This document shows positions 27,332 to 38,365 of a DNA stretch of 64,000 nucleotides, piece by piece. Source of the DNA: PALSA-894 sp963828625 (GTDB lineage Bacteria > Pseudomonadota > Alphaproteobacteria > Rhizobiales > Xanthobacteraceae); NCBI GenBank assembly GCA_963828625.1, contig CAWHEX010000006.1:90105-154104 (forward strand), given 5' to 3'. The translations under genes were made by a program, and so were the position numbers. Each line of letters begins with the position of its first letter. Position 1 is the stretch's first letter. The notes beneath the pieces were generated by a model. That model worked only from the letters and a program-made list of their open reading frames with translations. It had not been told where the DNA came from and ran no database searches.

Positions 27332-28441
27332 CTACGCGGCGTTGTCGCGGTAGAGAGCGCCGGGCCACAACTTCGGCGCGGCGCGCAGATACTGGTTTGG
27401 ACGCGCAACGTCCGCGCCCAGTTCCTTGGCGGCCATCCACGCCCAGTGCGGGTCTTCCAGCATGGCGCGGCCCAGCGCGACCATGTCGGCCTTGCCGCTC
27501 GCGACGATCTCCTCGGCCTGCTTCGCAGTCGCGATCAGCCCGACGACGCTGGTGGCGATGCCCGTCTCCTTCTTGATCTGTTCGGCGATGGGCACGTTGT
27601 AGCCCGGCGTGGTGGGCGTGCGGACGTCGGCCGTGACGCCGCCGGACGAAATATCCACGTAGTCGAGGCCGCTCTCCTTCATGGCGCTGACCCAACGCAC
27701 CGAGTCCTCGACCGTCAGCCCGCCATCCACCCAGTCGACCGCCGAGATGCGCGCGCCGAGCGGATAGTCCTTCGGCAGCACGGCACGCATGCCGCGGATG
27801 ATTTCGAGGCCAAATTTGATACGGCCGTCGAGGTCGCCGCCGTATGCGTCGTTGCGCCGGTTGGAGATCGGCGAGGCGAACGCATCGATCAGGTAGCCGT
27901 GCGCCGCATGGAGTTGGATCGTGTCGAAGCCGGCGCGCACGGCGCGCTTGGCGCCTTCGATGTAGGCGTCGCGCACCGTCGCAATATCTTCCTCGGTCAT
28001 CTGGCGCGGCGCGGGCCAATTTGCGCCGGGCGCGACGGGGGACGGGCCGATCGTCTCCCACGGGTCCTGATCCGGCTTGAGCCCCTGCCCGCCTTCCCAT
28101 GGCCGCTGCGAGGACGCCTTGCGGCCCGCATGCGCGATCTGGATGCCGAACTTCGCGGTGCCGATACGCTTGCAATGCTGAATGACGCGCTTGAGCGCCG
28201 CCTCGCAGTCGTCCGAGTAGATGCCGACGCAGCCATGTCCGATGCGGCCGCGCCGTTCCACGTCGGTCATCTCGATGAAGACGAGGCCAGCGCCCGAGTT
28301 CGCCAGCATGCCGAGGTGCGTCATGTGCCAATCGCCTACCACGCCATCATTGGCCGAGTACTGGCACATCGGCGCGACGTTGATGCGGTTGGCGAGTTCG
28401 AGGCCATTGATCTTGTACGGCGAGAAAAGGGCGCTGGTCAT
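27332..28441 (-). CDS. NADH:flavin oxidoreductase/old yellow enzyme family, NamA (YqjM)-like
   Basis: A 369-residue FMN-dependent ene-reductase of the YqjM/NamA class that reduces activated C=C bonds. The class-specific Cys is seen in NVAPMCQYSA, the substrate-binding His pair in QIAHAGRKAS and the FMN-barrel segment in IQLHAAHGYLIDAF. NRRNDAYGGDLDGR and VALGRAMLEDPHW complete the set. It is complete and in frame. It sits between a carboxypeptidase and a LivK gene on the same strand; its place in a pathway is unclear. Confidence 0.9.
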   Translation of the reverse strand: MTSALFSPYKINGLELANRINVAPMCQYSANDGVVGDWHMTHLGMLANSGAGLVFIEMTDVERRGRIGHGCVGIYSDDCEAALKRVIQHCKRIGTAKFGIQIAHAGRKASSQRPWEGGQGLKPDQDPWETIGPSPVAPGANWPAPRQMTEEDIATVRDAYIEGAKRAVRAGFDTIQLHAAHGYLIDAFASPISNRRNDAYGGDLDGRIKFGLEIIRGMRAVLPKDYPLGARISAVDWVDGGLTVEDSVRWVSAMKESGLDYVDISSGGVTADVRTPTTPGYNVPIAEQIKKETGIATSVVGLIATAKQAEEIVASGKADMVALGRAMLEDPHWAWMAAKELGADVARPNQYLRAAPKLWPGALYRDNAA

Positions 28442-28517
28442 TTCGGATGCTCGATTTATTTAGGGAGGTCGCGGAGGGAGCGCGGAGCATAGAGGCTCGT
28501 CGCGGAGAGGCAAGACG

Positions 28518-29670
28518 CTATGTCAGCCGGGCGACGGCAAGCGCCAGCGTTTGCGCGCGCGGGACAAGCAAATCCACCACCATGTATTCGTCAGGCGTGT
28601 GCGCCTTGCCGCCCACGGGCCCGACCGCGCAGATGGTCGGCGTGCCGACGCCCGCGGTGAAGCCCGAGTCCGCGCAGCCGCCGGTGAATTCGCCCTCGAC
28701 CTTGAGGTCGAGGTCACTTGGCGCAGGAGGCGTAGTGCTCGAAGAGGCGCTTTGAATCCGGCGTCTCGACCAGCGGCTTGAACTCACCCGCGATCTCCAG
28801 CTTGGCGCTGGTGCCCGGCACCTGCGCGGTCTCGACGATGCGCGCGATCCTGTCCATCGCATCCTCGCGGTCCGGCGGCGTGACGTAGCGCAAGTCGATC
28901 TCGCACTTCGCCCAGGGCGCGACGGTGTTGACCGTTTGCCCACCCGAGATGAGGCCGACATTCACGGTCGTGCCGCGCGTCAGGTCGGTGATGGCGTGCA
29001 GCGCGATGGTCTTGCGCGCGAGTTCCTCGATCGCCGAGATGCCGTCGGAGAAATTGCCGCCGGAATGCGCGGCCTTGCCGGTGACTTCCATTTTCATGAA
29101 CACGCCGCCCTTGCGGCCGCTCACCACATTGCCGGTCGGCCGGCCGGGCTCGGAGTTGAACACCGCACGGGCGCGACGCGCCTCCGCCTCGATGATGGGA
29201 CGGCACGCGGGCGAGCCGATCTCCTCGTCCGAGGTGAACAGGCCGACCAGCGGCGCGGGCGAGCCGCCGAATTTCTGGAAGGCCGCGAGCACGAACGCGT
29301 TCATGACGAGGCCGGCCTTCATGTCGGCGACGCCCGGGCCGTAGGCCGTGCCGTTCTCGATCTTGAACGGCCGGCGCGTCGGCTCGCCTTTCGGAAACAC
29401 GGTGTCGCGGTGGCCCATCAGCATGATCGCACTGTTCGACGGACCGCCAACGGTCGCACGCAGCGCATCACCAAATTTCTCGTTCGCGATGATCTCGCAG
29501 GCGATCCCCTCACTTTCGAGGAATTTGCGCAGGCGTACGCCCACCGCATCAACGCCCGCCTTGTCGTACGAGCCTCCGTCGATGTTCACGATGTCTTCGA
29601 GAAGCGCGAGCATCGCGCCCTTCTGGGTGCCCAGCCATTCGAGGATTTCGCCCTCGCCGTTCTTCGCCAT
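28518..29670 (-). CDS. M20-family carboxypeptidase (glutamate carboxypeptidase CPG2-like); one frameshift
   Basis: A zinc exopeptidase that typically releases a C-terminal Glu or a similar residue. Motifs are MLMGHRDTVFPKGEPTRRPF (zinc His-Asp), GPGVADMKAGLV (bridging Asp), FTSDEEIGSPA (catalytic Glu pair) and FNSEPGRPTGNVV. The frame breaks at 28725, and removing one base gives YASAPSDLDLKVEGEF. The last 60 residues carry the C-terminal zinc ligand region GVGTPTICAVGPVGGKAHTP. Repaired length is 383 residues. Its ATG lies 1 nt after the DppC stop, so it belongs to the dipeptide-transport operon and probably cleaves imported peptides. No signal peptide is seen. Confidence 0.88.
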
Positions 29671-30567
29671 CTACTTTTCCTTCGGATCGAGCGCGTCGCG
29701 CAGGCCGTCGCCGAGCAGGTTGAATGACAGCACCGTGAGAAAAATCGCAAGGCCCGGCCAGATCGCCATCCAGGGCGCATTGGTGAGGAAGCGCTGCGCC
29801 GAGTTGAGCATCGAGCCCCATGACGGCGCGGGCGGCTGCTGGCCAAGGCCGAGAAACGAGAGCGCGGCCTCCGCGATGATCGCCGCCGCGATGGACAGCG
29901 TCGCCTGCACCAGTAGCGCCGGCAGGATGTTCGGTAAAATGTGAAACAACGCGATGCGCCAGCGCGGATTGCCGATCGCGCGTGCGGCCTCGACGTAGTC
30001 CTCGACCTTGACCGCCATCACTTGCCCGCGCGTCAGGCGCACGAATATCGGCGTGGTGGTGACGCCGATCGCGATCATGGCGTTGCCGAGGCTCGGGCCC
30101 AGGAACGCCGCGAGCGCAATCGCCAGGATGAGGAACGGAACGGCGAGCATCGCGTCGGTGATGCGCGAGAGCAACGCATCGACCCACCCGCCGAGGTAGC
30201 CGGAGATCAGCCCGAGCGGCACGCCGACCGCGAGCGCGATACTGACGGAGATCACGCCAGCGAGCAGCGAAGCGCGCGTGCCGAAGATCACGCGCGTCAT
30301 CACATCGCGCCCGACCTCGTCGGTGCCGAACCAGTGCAGGGCCGAGGGCGCCTTGCGCACCGAGGTCCAGCTTTGCGTCGCCGGATCGAACGGCGCGATC
30401 AGCGATGCGAAAACCGCGAGCAGGATGAAAATGCCGATCACCGCGAGCCCGACCAGCGCGCCCTTGCGCCGCTTGAGCCGGCGCACCGCACGGCGCATCG
30501 GGCTCTCGATCGTCTCGTCGGCGCGCACCGGAGCAAGCGCGCGATCGTAAGGAATGTCGGCCATCAC
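29671..30567 (-). CDS. Dipeptide/oligopeptide ABC transporter permease (DppC type)
   Basis: A 298-residue inner-membrane permease with about six helices. The N-terminal RRLKRRKGALVGLAVIGIF segment and HWFGTDEVGRDVMTRVIFGT are hallmarks of DppC/OppC proteins. The ATPase-contact EAA loop is AARAIGNPRWRIALFHILPN, and the end GDGLRDALDPKEK is typical. The start overlaps the DppB stop by 4 nt. Confidence 0.92.
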   Translation of the reverse strand: MMADIPYDRALAPVRADETIESPMRRAVRRLKRRKGALVGLAVIGIFILLAVFASLIAPFDPATQSWTSVRKAPSALHWFGTDEVGRDVMTRVIFGTRASLLAGVISVSIALAVGVPLGLISGYLGGWVDALLSRITDAMLAVPFLILAIALAAFLGPSLGNAMIAIGVTTTPIFVRLTRGQVMAVKVEDYVEAARAIGNPRWRIALFHILPNILPALLVQATLSIAAAIIAEAALSFLGLGQQPPAPSWGSMLNSAQRFLTNAPWMAIWPGLAIFLTVLSFNLLGDGLRDALDPKEK

Positions 30568-31505
30568 GCCCTCAGCCGCGGATTGACCAGTACGTACAGC
30601 ACGTCCGCGATGAGGTTGAGCGTGATGTAGGTCGTCGCCGTGACCAGTACGACACCCTGCACGACCGCGTAGTCGCGGTTGAACACCGCATCGATGATCA
30701 GCTTGCCGAAGCCCGGAATGGTGAAGATCTGCTCGGTCAGCACCGCGCCGGACAGGAGCGTGCCGAACTCGAGCGCGCCGAGCGTGATGACGGGCGTGAG
30801 CGCATTGCGCATCGCGTGCTTGAGGACGACGGAGCGCTCCAGCAGGCCCTTCGCGCGCGCGGTGCGCACATAGTCACTGTTGAGCGCTTGCAGCATCGCG
30901 CTGCGCGTATGCCGCATCAGCACCGCGGCGATCGCGTTGCCAAGCACGAAGGCCGGCATGATGGTGGTGGCAAGACTTTGCCGCCAGTCTTCCGTCAATG
31001 GCACATAGCCCGAGGGCGGCAGCCAGCCGAGTTGCACCGAGAACAGGAAGATCAGCATGATGCCGAGCCAGAAGTTCGGCGTCGACAGCCCCCACAGCGC
31101 GAACACGTTCGCCGCGTAGTCGAGCGGCGTATCCTTGTAGACCGCCGAGACGATGCCCGCCGTGATACCGATCATCAGCGCGATGATGATCGCCATCGAG
31201 GCGAGCTGGATCGTGACGGGCAGCTTCTGCAGGACGAGGTCGAGCACCTTCTGCTTGATGCGCATCGACTCGCCGAGATCGCCGGACAGCACGCCCTTCA
31301 CCCAGTAGACGTATTGCACCGGGATCGGCTGATCGAGGCGGTACTGCTTGCGGATCTGCTCGATCACTTCCGGGTCGCGGTCCTCGCCCGCCATGATCAG
31401 CGCCGGATCGCCGGGCAGCAGTTGCTGCAACGAGAAGATCAGCACCGACACGAAGAACAGCGTCGGGATCAGCTGAACGATGCGCTTGGCAAGGAAGGTG
31501 AGCAT
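30564..31505 (-). CDS. Dipeptide/oligopeptide ABC transporter permease (DppB type)
   Basis: A 313-residue permease beginning MLTFLAKRIVQLIPTLFFVS, the standard DppB/OppB N-terminus, with the conserved LLPGDPALIMAG just after helix 1. The EAA loop is RTARAKGLLERSVVLKHAMR. It pairs with the DppC gene it overlaps. The gap to the upstream binding-protein stop is 35 nt. Confidence 0.92.
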   Translation of the reverse strand: MLTFLAKRIVQLIPTLFFVSVLIFSLQQLLPGDPALIMAGEDRDPEVIEQIRKQYRLDQPIPVQYVYWVKGVLSGDLGESMRIKQKVLDLVLQKLPVTIQLASMAIIIALMIGITAGIVSAVYKDTPLDYAANVFALWGLSTPNFWLGIMLIFLFSVQLGWLPPSGYVPLTEDWRQSLATTIMPAFVLGNAIAAVLMRHTRSAMLQALNSDYVRTARAKGLLERSVVLKHAMRNALTPVITLGALEFGTLLSGAVLTEQIFTIPGFGKLIIDAVFNRDYAVVQGVVLVTATTYITLNLIADVLYVLVNPRLRA

Positions 31506-31540
31506 CTAGCGTGGCTCTTTCCGCGCCCCTTCCGTGCGCG

Positions 31541-33052
31541 TCACTTGAGCTTCAACCCCACCACGCGCAGCAGCCCGTCCGGCACCGGCACGAAGCCGTC
31601 CACCTTGGTGGTCTGCGCGATCAGCACCTTGCGATGATACAGATAGAGGATCGGAATTTCGGTGTTCACCACCTTGGCCGCGGTCTCGTAGATCGCCTTG
31701 CGCTTGGCCGAATCGGACGTCAGACGCGCGTCGTCCAGTGCCTTGTCGACTTCCGGATCGGAAATGCCACTGTTGTTCTGCGGCGCCTTGGTCTTGTGGA
31801 AAATGTAGGAATTGCCGTCCGGATCGGTGCGGCCGCTCCAGCCGATCAGATAGGCCTGATATTCGCCCTGCTCTGCCTGCTTCAGCGAGGTCGCGAATTC
31901 GGTCACCCGTATCCGCATCTCGATACCGACTTCCGCCGCCATCGCCTGAACGACTTCGGCCACTGCCTTTCGTTCCGCACCTTGCGGAACCATGAAGTCG
32001 ATGGCGATCGGCGTCGCAGCGCCGACTTCCTTGATCAGCGCCTTGGCCCTGGCGACATCGCGTTTCGGGATCGGCAGGCTCTTCTGGTAGTAGGCGCTTT
32101 CCGGACTGACCCACTGGTTGCCCGGCACAAATTCGCCGTTGAAGACGACCTGATTTATCGCATCGCGATCGAGTGACAGCTCCAGCGCCTGACGCACTTT
32201 GGCGCTTGCGCCCAGCGGGTTCTTGGACTTTTCGCCGTTGGCGACGTTGATCGTGATGCCCTCGTAGCTCAAATCCGGGATCGCAACGAGCTTCAGCCTG
32301 GAGTCGGCGCGAACCTCCTTGATGTCGGTCGCGTTGAGCCGCTCGAGCAGATCGAGCCCGCCGGACTTGAGGTTCGCAAGCCGCACCGTCGCATCGATGA
32401 TCGGCAGATAGGTGATGCGGTCGATGTGCACGTTGCCCTTGTTCCAGTAGTCGGCGAACTTCTCGACCACGATGCGGTCCTGCTGCACGCGCTCGACGAA
32501 CTTGTAGGGGCCGGCGCACACCGGCTTCAGGCCGAACTTGTCGCCAGCTTCCTTGGCGGCCTTCGGCGACACCATCATGCCGGCGCGGTCGGTGAGTTGG
32601 GCGATCAGCGGCGAGAACGGACTTTTCAGGTTGAGCTTGATGGTGAGCGGATCGACGGCTTCGACCTTGTCGACGACAGCAAGCTCGGGTTTGCGGAACG
32701 AACCCTGCATGTTCATGTGACGTTCGAGGGAGAATTTTGCCGCCTCGGCGTCGAACAGCTCGCCGTCGTGGAATTTCACGTTCGGCCGCAGCTTGATGGT
32801 GACGGACTTGCCGTCGTGCGACGTCTCGTGGCTGAGAGCGAGTTGCGGCACCACCGCAAGCTTCTCGTTCACGTCGAACAGCTTGTCGCAGATCGAGGCG
32901 AACACGATGCGGCCCACATAGGTGCGCGCGAGCGTCGGATCGAGGATGTCAGGGTCCTCGGCAAGACCGATGCGCAGATGCGATTGCGCGGCCGCGCTGC
33001 CGCAGCCCAAGGCCAAAAGCGCGGCAGCCGCCGCAAGGCGCATGCTTCTCAT
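31541..33052 (-). CDS. Dipeptide/oligopeptide ABC transporter substrate-binding protein (SBP_bac_5)
   Basis: A 503-residue periplasmic binding protein. MRSMRLAAAAALLALGCGSAAAQ is a signal peptide in two parts (basic start, hydrophobic core); the mature form begins SHLRIGLAEDPDILDPTLA. The typical SBP_bac_5 segment VTIKLRPNVKFHDGELFDA is present, and PTLA...GRIVFASICDKLF is conserved in the family. Ligands of this family include peptides, opines and glutathione. Adjacent gamma-glutamyltransferase, DUF1028 and carboxypeptidase genes suggest small or gamma-glutamyl peptides. The start overlaps the DppF stop. Confidence 0.9.
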   Translation of the reverse strand: MRSMRLAAAAALLALGCGSAAAQSHLRIGLAEDPDILDPTLARTYVGRIVFASICDKLFDVNEKLAVVPQLALSHETSHDGKSVTIKLRPNVKFHDGELFDAEAAKFSLERHMNMQGSFRKPELAVVDKVEAVDPLTIKLNLKSPFSPLIAQLTDRAGMMVSPKAAKEAGDKFGLKPVCAGPYKFVERVQQDRIVVEKFADYWNKGNVHIDRITYLPIIDATVRLANLKSGGLDLLERLNATDIKEVRADSRLKLVAIPDLSYEGITINVANGEKSKNPLGASAKVRQALELSLDRDAINQVVFNGEFVPGNQWVSPESAYYQKSLPIPKRDVARAKALIKEVGAATPIAIDFMVPQGAERKAVAEVVQAMAAEVGIEMRIRVTEFATSLKQAEQGEYQAYLIGWSGRTDPDGNSYIFHKTKAPQNNSGISDPEVDKALDDARLTSDSAKRKAIYETAAKVVNTEIPILYLYHRKVLIAQTTKVDGFVPVPDGLLRVVGLKLK

Positions 33053-34178
33053 GACAAGCTCCCCTCGTTTTTCTGCAGGGCGGTCGCCCCTCGCCCTTGC
33101 CCAACTGTATCAACACCGGCTGCGGCCCGCACGTCCGTCGGGCGGGCAAACGCCCCGATCAAACGCTCCAGCGCCGCCGAATGGCCGGCAACCGGAACGG
33201 CCGCGACCGCTGCGGGAAGCTCCTGCCAGCGATGGCAGGCGGTGGCATGACCGCCCGCGTCGATCAGCGCCGGGCGCTCCACGCGGCAGCGCTCGATCGC
33301 GTGCGGGCAGCGCAAATGCAGATGGCAGCCGGGCGGCGGGTTGATCGGGCTCGGCACGTCGCCTGGCAAGATGGTGCGGTCGCGACGCGCCCGCGCGCGC
33401 GGGATCGGGATCGCCGAAAGAAGCGCCTGCGTGTAGGGGTGGCGCGGGTTTGCGAACAGTTCATCGGTCGGCGCCGTCTCGACGATGCGTCCGAGATACA
33501 TCACGGCCACACGGTCTGCGATGTGCTTCACCACCGCCAGATCGTGCGAGATGAAAATGTAGGCGAGGCCGAGGCGCTGCTGGAGATCGCGCAAGAGGTT
33601 CAACACCTGCGAGCGGATCGAGACGTCGAGCGCCGAGACCGGCTCGTCGCACACGATCAGCTTCGGCTCCACCGCTAGCGCGCGCGCGATCACGATGCGC
33701 TGACGCTGGCCACCGGAGAATTCGTGCGGATAGCGCGGTGCGAAGCGCGGCTCGAGGCCGACCATCTCCAGCACCTGCGCGACGCGCTCGCGGCGCTGTG
33801 CTGCCGGCACGATGCGGTGCAACGCAATCGGTTCGGCCAGCATGTCGCTGACCGTCATGCGCGGATTGAGCGAGGCGTAAGGGTCCTGAAAGACCAGCTG
33901 TGCCTGACGGCGAAACGCGCGCGTCTCGGTATCGTTGAACGCGAACACGTCCCGACCAGCGAAGCGCATGCTTCCCGCCGTCGGTTCGGTCAGGCGCAGC
34001 GCCAGCCGTCCGACGGTTGATTTGCCGGAACCGGATTCGCCGACCAGCGCGAGCGTCTTGCCGGCCTCGACCGTAAAACTCACACCATCGACCGCCTTCA
34101 CGGTCGCGGTCGGCCGCCCGAGCGCGGAGCGCCGCGCCACGAAGTGCTTCACCAGCCCTTCGGCTTCGACCAGCGCGG

Positions 34179-34182
<4 letters not shown>
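33049..34182 (-). CDS. Dipeptide/oligopeptide ABC transporter ATP-binding protein (DppF type)
   Basis: A 377-residue ATPase. I take the GTG at 34182 (VTALVEAEGLVKHF), which overlaps the upstream stop as GTGA; the longer open frame upstream is not family-like. Walker A is GESGSGKSTVGR, the signature is FSGGQRQRIVIARAL and Walker B is LIVCDEPVSALDV. The C-terminal oligo-HPY region has GCHLHLRCPHAIERC, a Cys-rich stretch usual in this family. About 30 residues of low-complexity Ala/Pro tail follow. Confidence 0.9.
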
Positions 34183-35161
<979 letters not shown>

Positions 35162-35162
<1 letters not shown>

Positions 35163-35876
35163 CACTTCGGTCTCGGCAGCGAGCGCGGCAGCGATATCCG
35201 CGTCGATCTTCGCGCGGTCGAGTTCGCCGTGCGGGTTCTTCTTGTTCGGCATGTGCTTCGAAAAATAGACCCAACGCTCGCGGCTGACTTTCTCGAGCCG
35301 TTCGAGTTCGGCGAGCGGATCGGTGTGATCGTCGACGCGCAGGTCGAGATCCGGCCACTCGTCCTCTCCGTAGATGACCAGCGCTGCCGACTGCTTGCCG
35401 CGCTTGTCGCCCCCCGCCGCCTCGCCCGCCTTCATTGCGGCAATGAGGCGGCGCGGCAACGGAAGCGATGCATTCGCCGCGAAGACCTTCGCGGTGTCCG
35501 CGATCACCGCCGGACCCGCCAGCATGTTTCCCGCGACCGAGAAATTCTCGCCCGACGTGTGCCCGCACCAGTCGATGCACGCGCTGCCGGTGTAACCCGC
35601 GATGCGGCCGTAGCGGTCGATCAAGTGGACCTGACGCTGCTCACGGCCTTCGTCGCCCGCAGTCAGCGTCTTGATGACGTCCTCGGGCGGCATGTCGTCG
35701 CGCAGGAAGCGCAGTCCGTGCACGCCGTAGAACGGATTGGCGAGCGCCTGCGAGGCGATCGCGCCGATGCCGGACGCGATGTGCGGCACGCGGCAGCCGA
35801 CCGCGAAGTTTTTCGTCGCGACCGCGATGCCGAAGGCGCCCGTCGCAGGATCACGCGCGATCAGCGACCAGGTCAC
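35162..35876 (-). CDS. DUF1028 family protein (Ntn-hydrolase-like)
   Basis: About 237 residues of the DUF1028 family, proteins with an Ntn-hydrolase-like fold often found beside peptide transporters and gamma-glutamyltransferases. The start MTWSLIARDPATGAFGIAVA and motifs GIGAIASQALANPFYG and GDEGREQRQVHLID are typical. The predicted end is AALAAETE if one inserted base at 35166-35167 is removed; as given it runs in frame into the ATPase. It begins 2 nt after the gamma-glutamyltransferase stop. The reaction is not established for the family; peptide or amide hydrolysis fits the context. Confidence 0.8.
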
Positions 35877-35878
35877 CG

Positions 35879-37752
35879 TTACCGCCCCGCCGCGTAGCCC
35901 TGCATGCCGCGCGGATTGGCGGCCGCCTTGCGGCGCTTGCCGTCGCGCGAGGCGGCGGTGAGGCGGCCCTCGGACCAGTCGGCGCCGACCTCGACCTTGT
36001 GGCCGCGCTTCTTCAGCTCATCCTGCGTCGCCTTCGGCACGCGGCCTTCGAGCACCACGACGCCGGGACGCGCGGTGCGCGGCCAGAACGAGGAGAGGAA
36101 ATGCTCGGTGTGCCAGGCCGGCGCATCGATCGCCTCCTGCAGGTTCATCTTGGCGTGCACATGGCGCAGGAAGAACTGCGTGATCCACTGGTCCTGCTGG
36201 TCGCCGCCGGGCGAGCCCCACGCGAGGTAGGGTTCGCCGTCGCGCAGCGCCATCGTGGGCGTGAGCGTCGAGCGCGGCCGCTTGCCCGGCGCGAGCGAGG
36301 CCGGGTGGCCTTCCTCGAGCCAGAACATCTGCGCGCGCGTGCCGAGGCAGAAGCCGAGTTCGGGAATGACCGGCGAGGAATGCAGCCAGCCGCCCGACGG
36401 CGTGGACGACACCATGTTGCCGGCCTTGTCGACGATGTCGAAATGCACCGTGTCGCCCGGCACCGCGCCCATCTTCTCGCGCTTCCTCGCCTGCACGGCG
36501 ACCGCGTCGGGCAGATCGTCCTCGTCGTGCGTCCAGGGAATGTCGCCGACGGTCGGCTCCCCTGCCCCCGAGTTCGCGACCGCAGCGCGACCGCCCGCCG
36601 CAAGGCGCACGCCCATCGTCTTGCCGAAGCCCTCGATCGTGCCGGGGCGGATTTCGTGCGACGCCTCATTGGTGATCAGTTTGCGGCGCGCGTCGTTGTA
36701 GGCATCCGAGAGCAGCGTCTCGATCGGCACATCGACGAATTTCGGATCGCCGTAGAAGGTGTCGCGGTCCGCGAAGGCGAGCTTGGCGCACTCGACCTGA
36801 TAGTGGATGAAGTCCGCGCCGCGCGGATCGAAATTGTCGAAGTCAAAGCCCTTGGCGAGCGCGAGTTGCTGCAGCGTGACGAGCCCTTGCGTCCACGTGC
36901 TCGCCTTGAGCACCGTGTAGCGGCCGTAGTCGTAGGAGATCGGCGCCTCGACCGTCGCCTGCCACTTCGCCATGTCGTCGCCGGTGAGCACGCCACGATG
37001 GCGCTGGCCGGAGGTATCCATCACCTCCTGCGTGCGGCAGAACTTGTCGATCGCTTCCGCGACGAAGCCCTGACTCCATGCCTTGCGGGCGCGCTCGATC
37101 TCGGCCTCGCGGTCGCCGCCGTTCTGCGCCTCGCGCAGGATGCGCTCGTAGGTGTCGGCCATCACCGGATTGGTGAAGTGCGTGCCGGGCTTCGGCACCT
37201 TGCCGCCGGGCAAATAGACCGCAGCCGACGTCGGCCAGTGCTCCTTGAACAGGTCCTTCACCGTGTCGATGGTGGCGCAGATGCGCTCGACCAGCGGATA
37301 GCCGTTGCGCGCGTAGCGAGATCGCGGGCGACAGCACGTCGGTGATGCGCATCGTGCCGTAGTCGCGCAGCAGCGTCATCCAGGTGTCGAACGTGCCGGG
37401 AATACAGGCCGCGAGCAGCCCCGTGCCGGGCACGAGATCGAGGCCGAGCTTGTCGCGGTAGTGCGCGATGGTCGCGCCTGCCGGGACGCAGCCCTGCCCG
37501 CAGATCACCTCGGGCTTGCCGCGCCGCACGTCGTAGAGGATGACCGGCACGTCGCCGCCCGGCCCGTTGAGATGCGGCTCCACCACCTGAAGCGTGAACG
37601 CGGTCGCGCACGCCGCGTCGAACGCATTGCCGCCGCGCTCCAGGATGCCCATGCCCACCGCCGTCGCGATCCAGTGGGTCGAGGTGACGACGCCGAAGGT
37701 GCCGTCGATCTCGGGACGCGTGGTGAACGGGTTCGGGAGTGACGAAATTCAT
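35879..37752 (-). CDS. ggt: Gamma-glutamyltransferase family protein; two frameshifts
   Basis: Ntn-hydrolase that cleaves or transfers gamma-glutamyl groups of glutathione and related peptides, made as a precursor that self-cleaves before a Thr nucleophile. The Thr is in GDTVHFDIVDKAGNMVSSTP. The substrate loop SPGGDQQDQ and the ALRDGEPYLAWG segment are family-typical. Breaks lie at 37732-37733 (repair gives VTPDPFTTRPEIDGTFG) and 37314 (repair gives ISLARNGYPLVER). Each needs one base removed. Repaired length is about 623 residues, the upper range of the family. No clear signal peptide is visible, so it may be cytoplasmic. It heads the peptide transport operon. Confidence 0.88.
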
Positions 37753-37895
37753 TGTGGTTCCGGGGCTTGGCCTAGAATGCCGGAACTTGACCACAGTTCT
37801 CGCCCCGGGCCAACCGCCCCGGCCTGCCACCAGCCATGCGCCATCGAAACCGGAAAGACCGGCTTTCGCGCGTCACAGCTGGACGAAAGCGGAAG

Positions 37896-38132
37896 TCAGT
37901 GCTGCGTCGGCGGCCGCTCGTGATGGACGGCTTCGGACCGCTCGAGGATCTTGCCCCAGGTGTCGACGCTCTCGATCACCTCACGCATGAGGGCGAGGAA
38001 ATTTTCCTCGGTGTAATAGCGTCGCCAGCGCTCGCTACGATAGAGCTCAACGAAATGCCGCCGACGACGTTCGGCAAGCGCATGCCATTTCCGTACAGAC
38101 TCGATCGACGTTTGGACCACCTTGTCGGACAC
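37896..38132 (-). CDS. TIGR03809-like small conserved protein
   Basis: A 78-residue protein read from the GTG at 38132, with an AGGGGG stretch about 8 nt upstream. Core sequence KWHALAERRRRHFVELYRSE and YYTEENFLALMREV matches what I recall of TIGR03809, a family restricted to Bradyrhizobium/Rhodopseudomonas relatives with no known function. It is Arg/Glu-rich and probably helical. The in-frame ATG at 38240 gives an N-terminal extension that does not look conserved. It stands alone between the peptide operon and Liv system 2. Confidence 0.6.
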   Translation of the reverse strand: MSDKVVQTSIESVRKWHALAERRRRHFVELYRSERWRRYYTEENFLALMREVIESVDTWGKILERSEAVHHERPPTQH

Positions 38133-38365
38133 TGCGTCCGGCCCCCTGATTGCGAACGAGTCATGGCGGCGAGCGCCAACGCTCGGCCCGCTGCGAAAGA
38201 CGCAACGCCACGCAGACTCAAGGTGCCCGTTGAAACGCAATACAAAGGAAACAAGCTGCCCCGGTGCCTATTGTCGGGCCGCCGCCACAATCAAGCAACG
38301 AAAGAACGCGAGTCACGTCGGCTTGCTGTGGACAACCGGCAGAACACCTTCCGAAACGCCGCCGA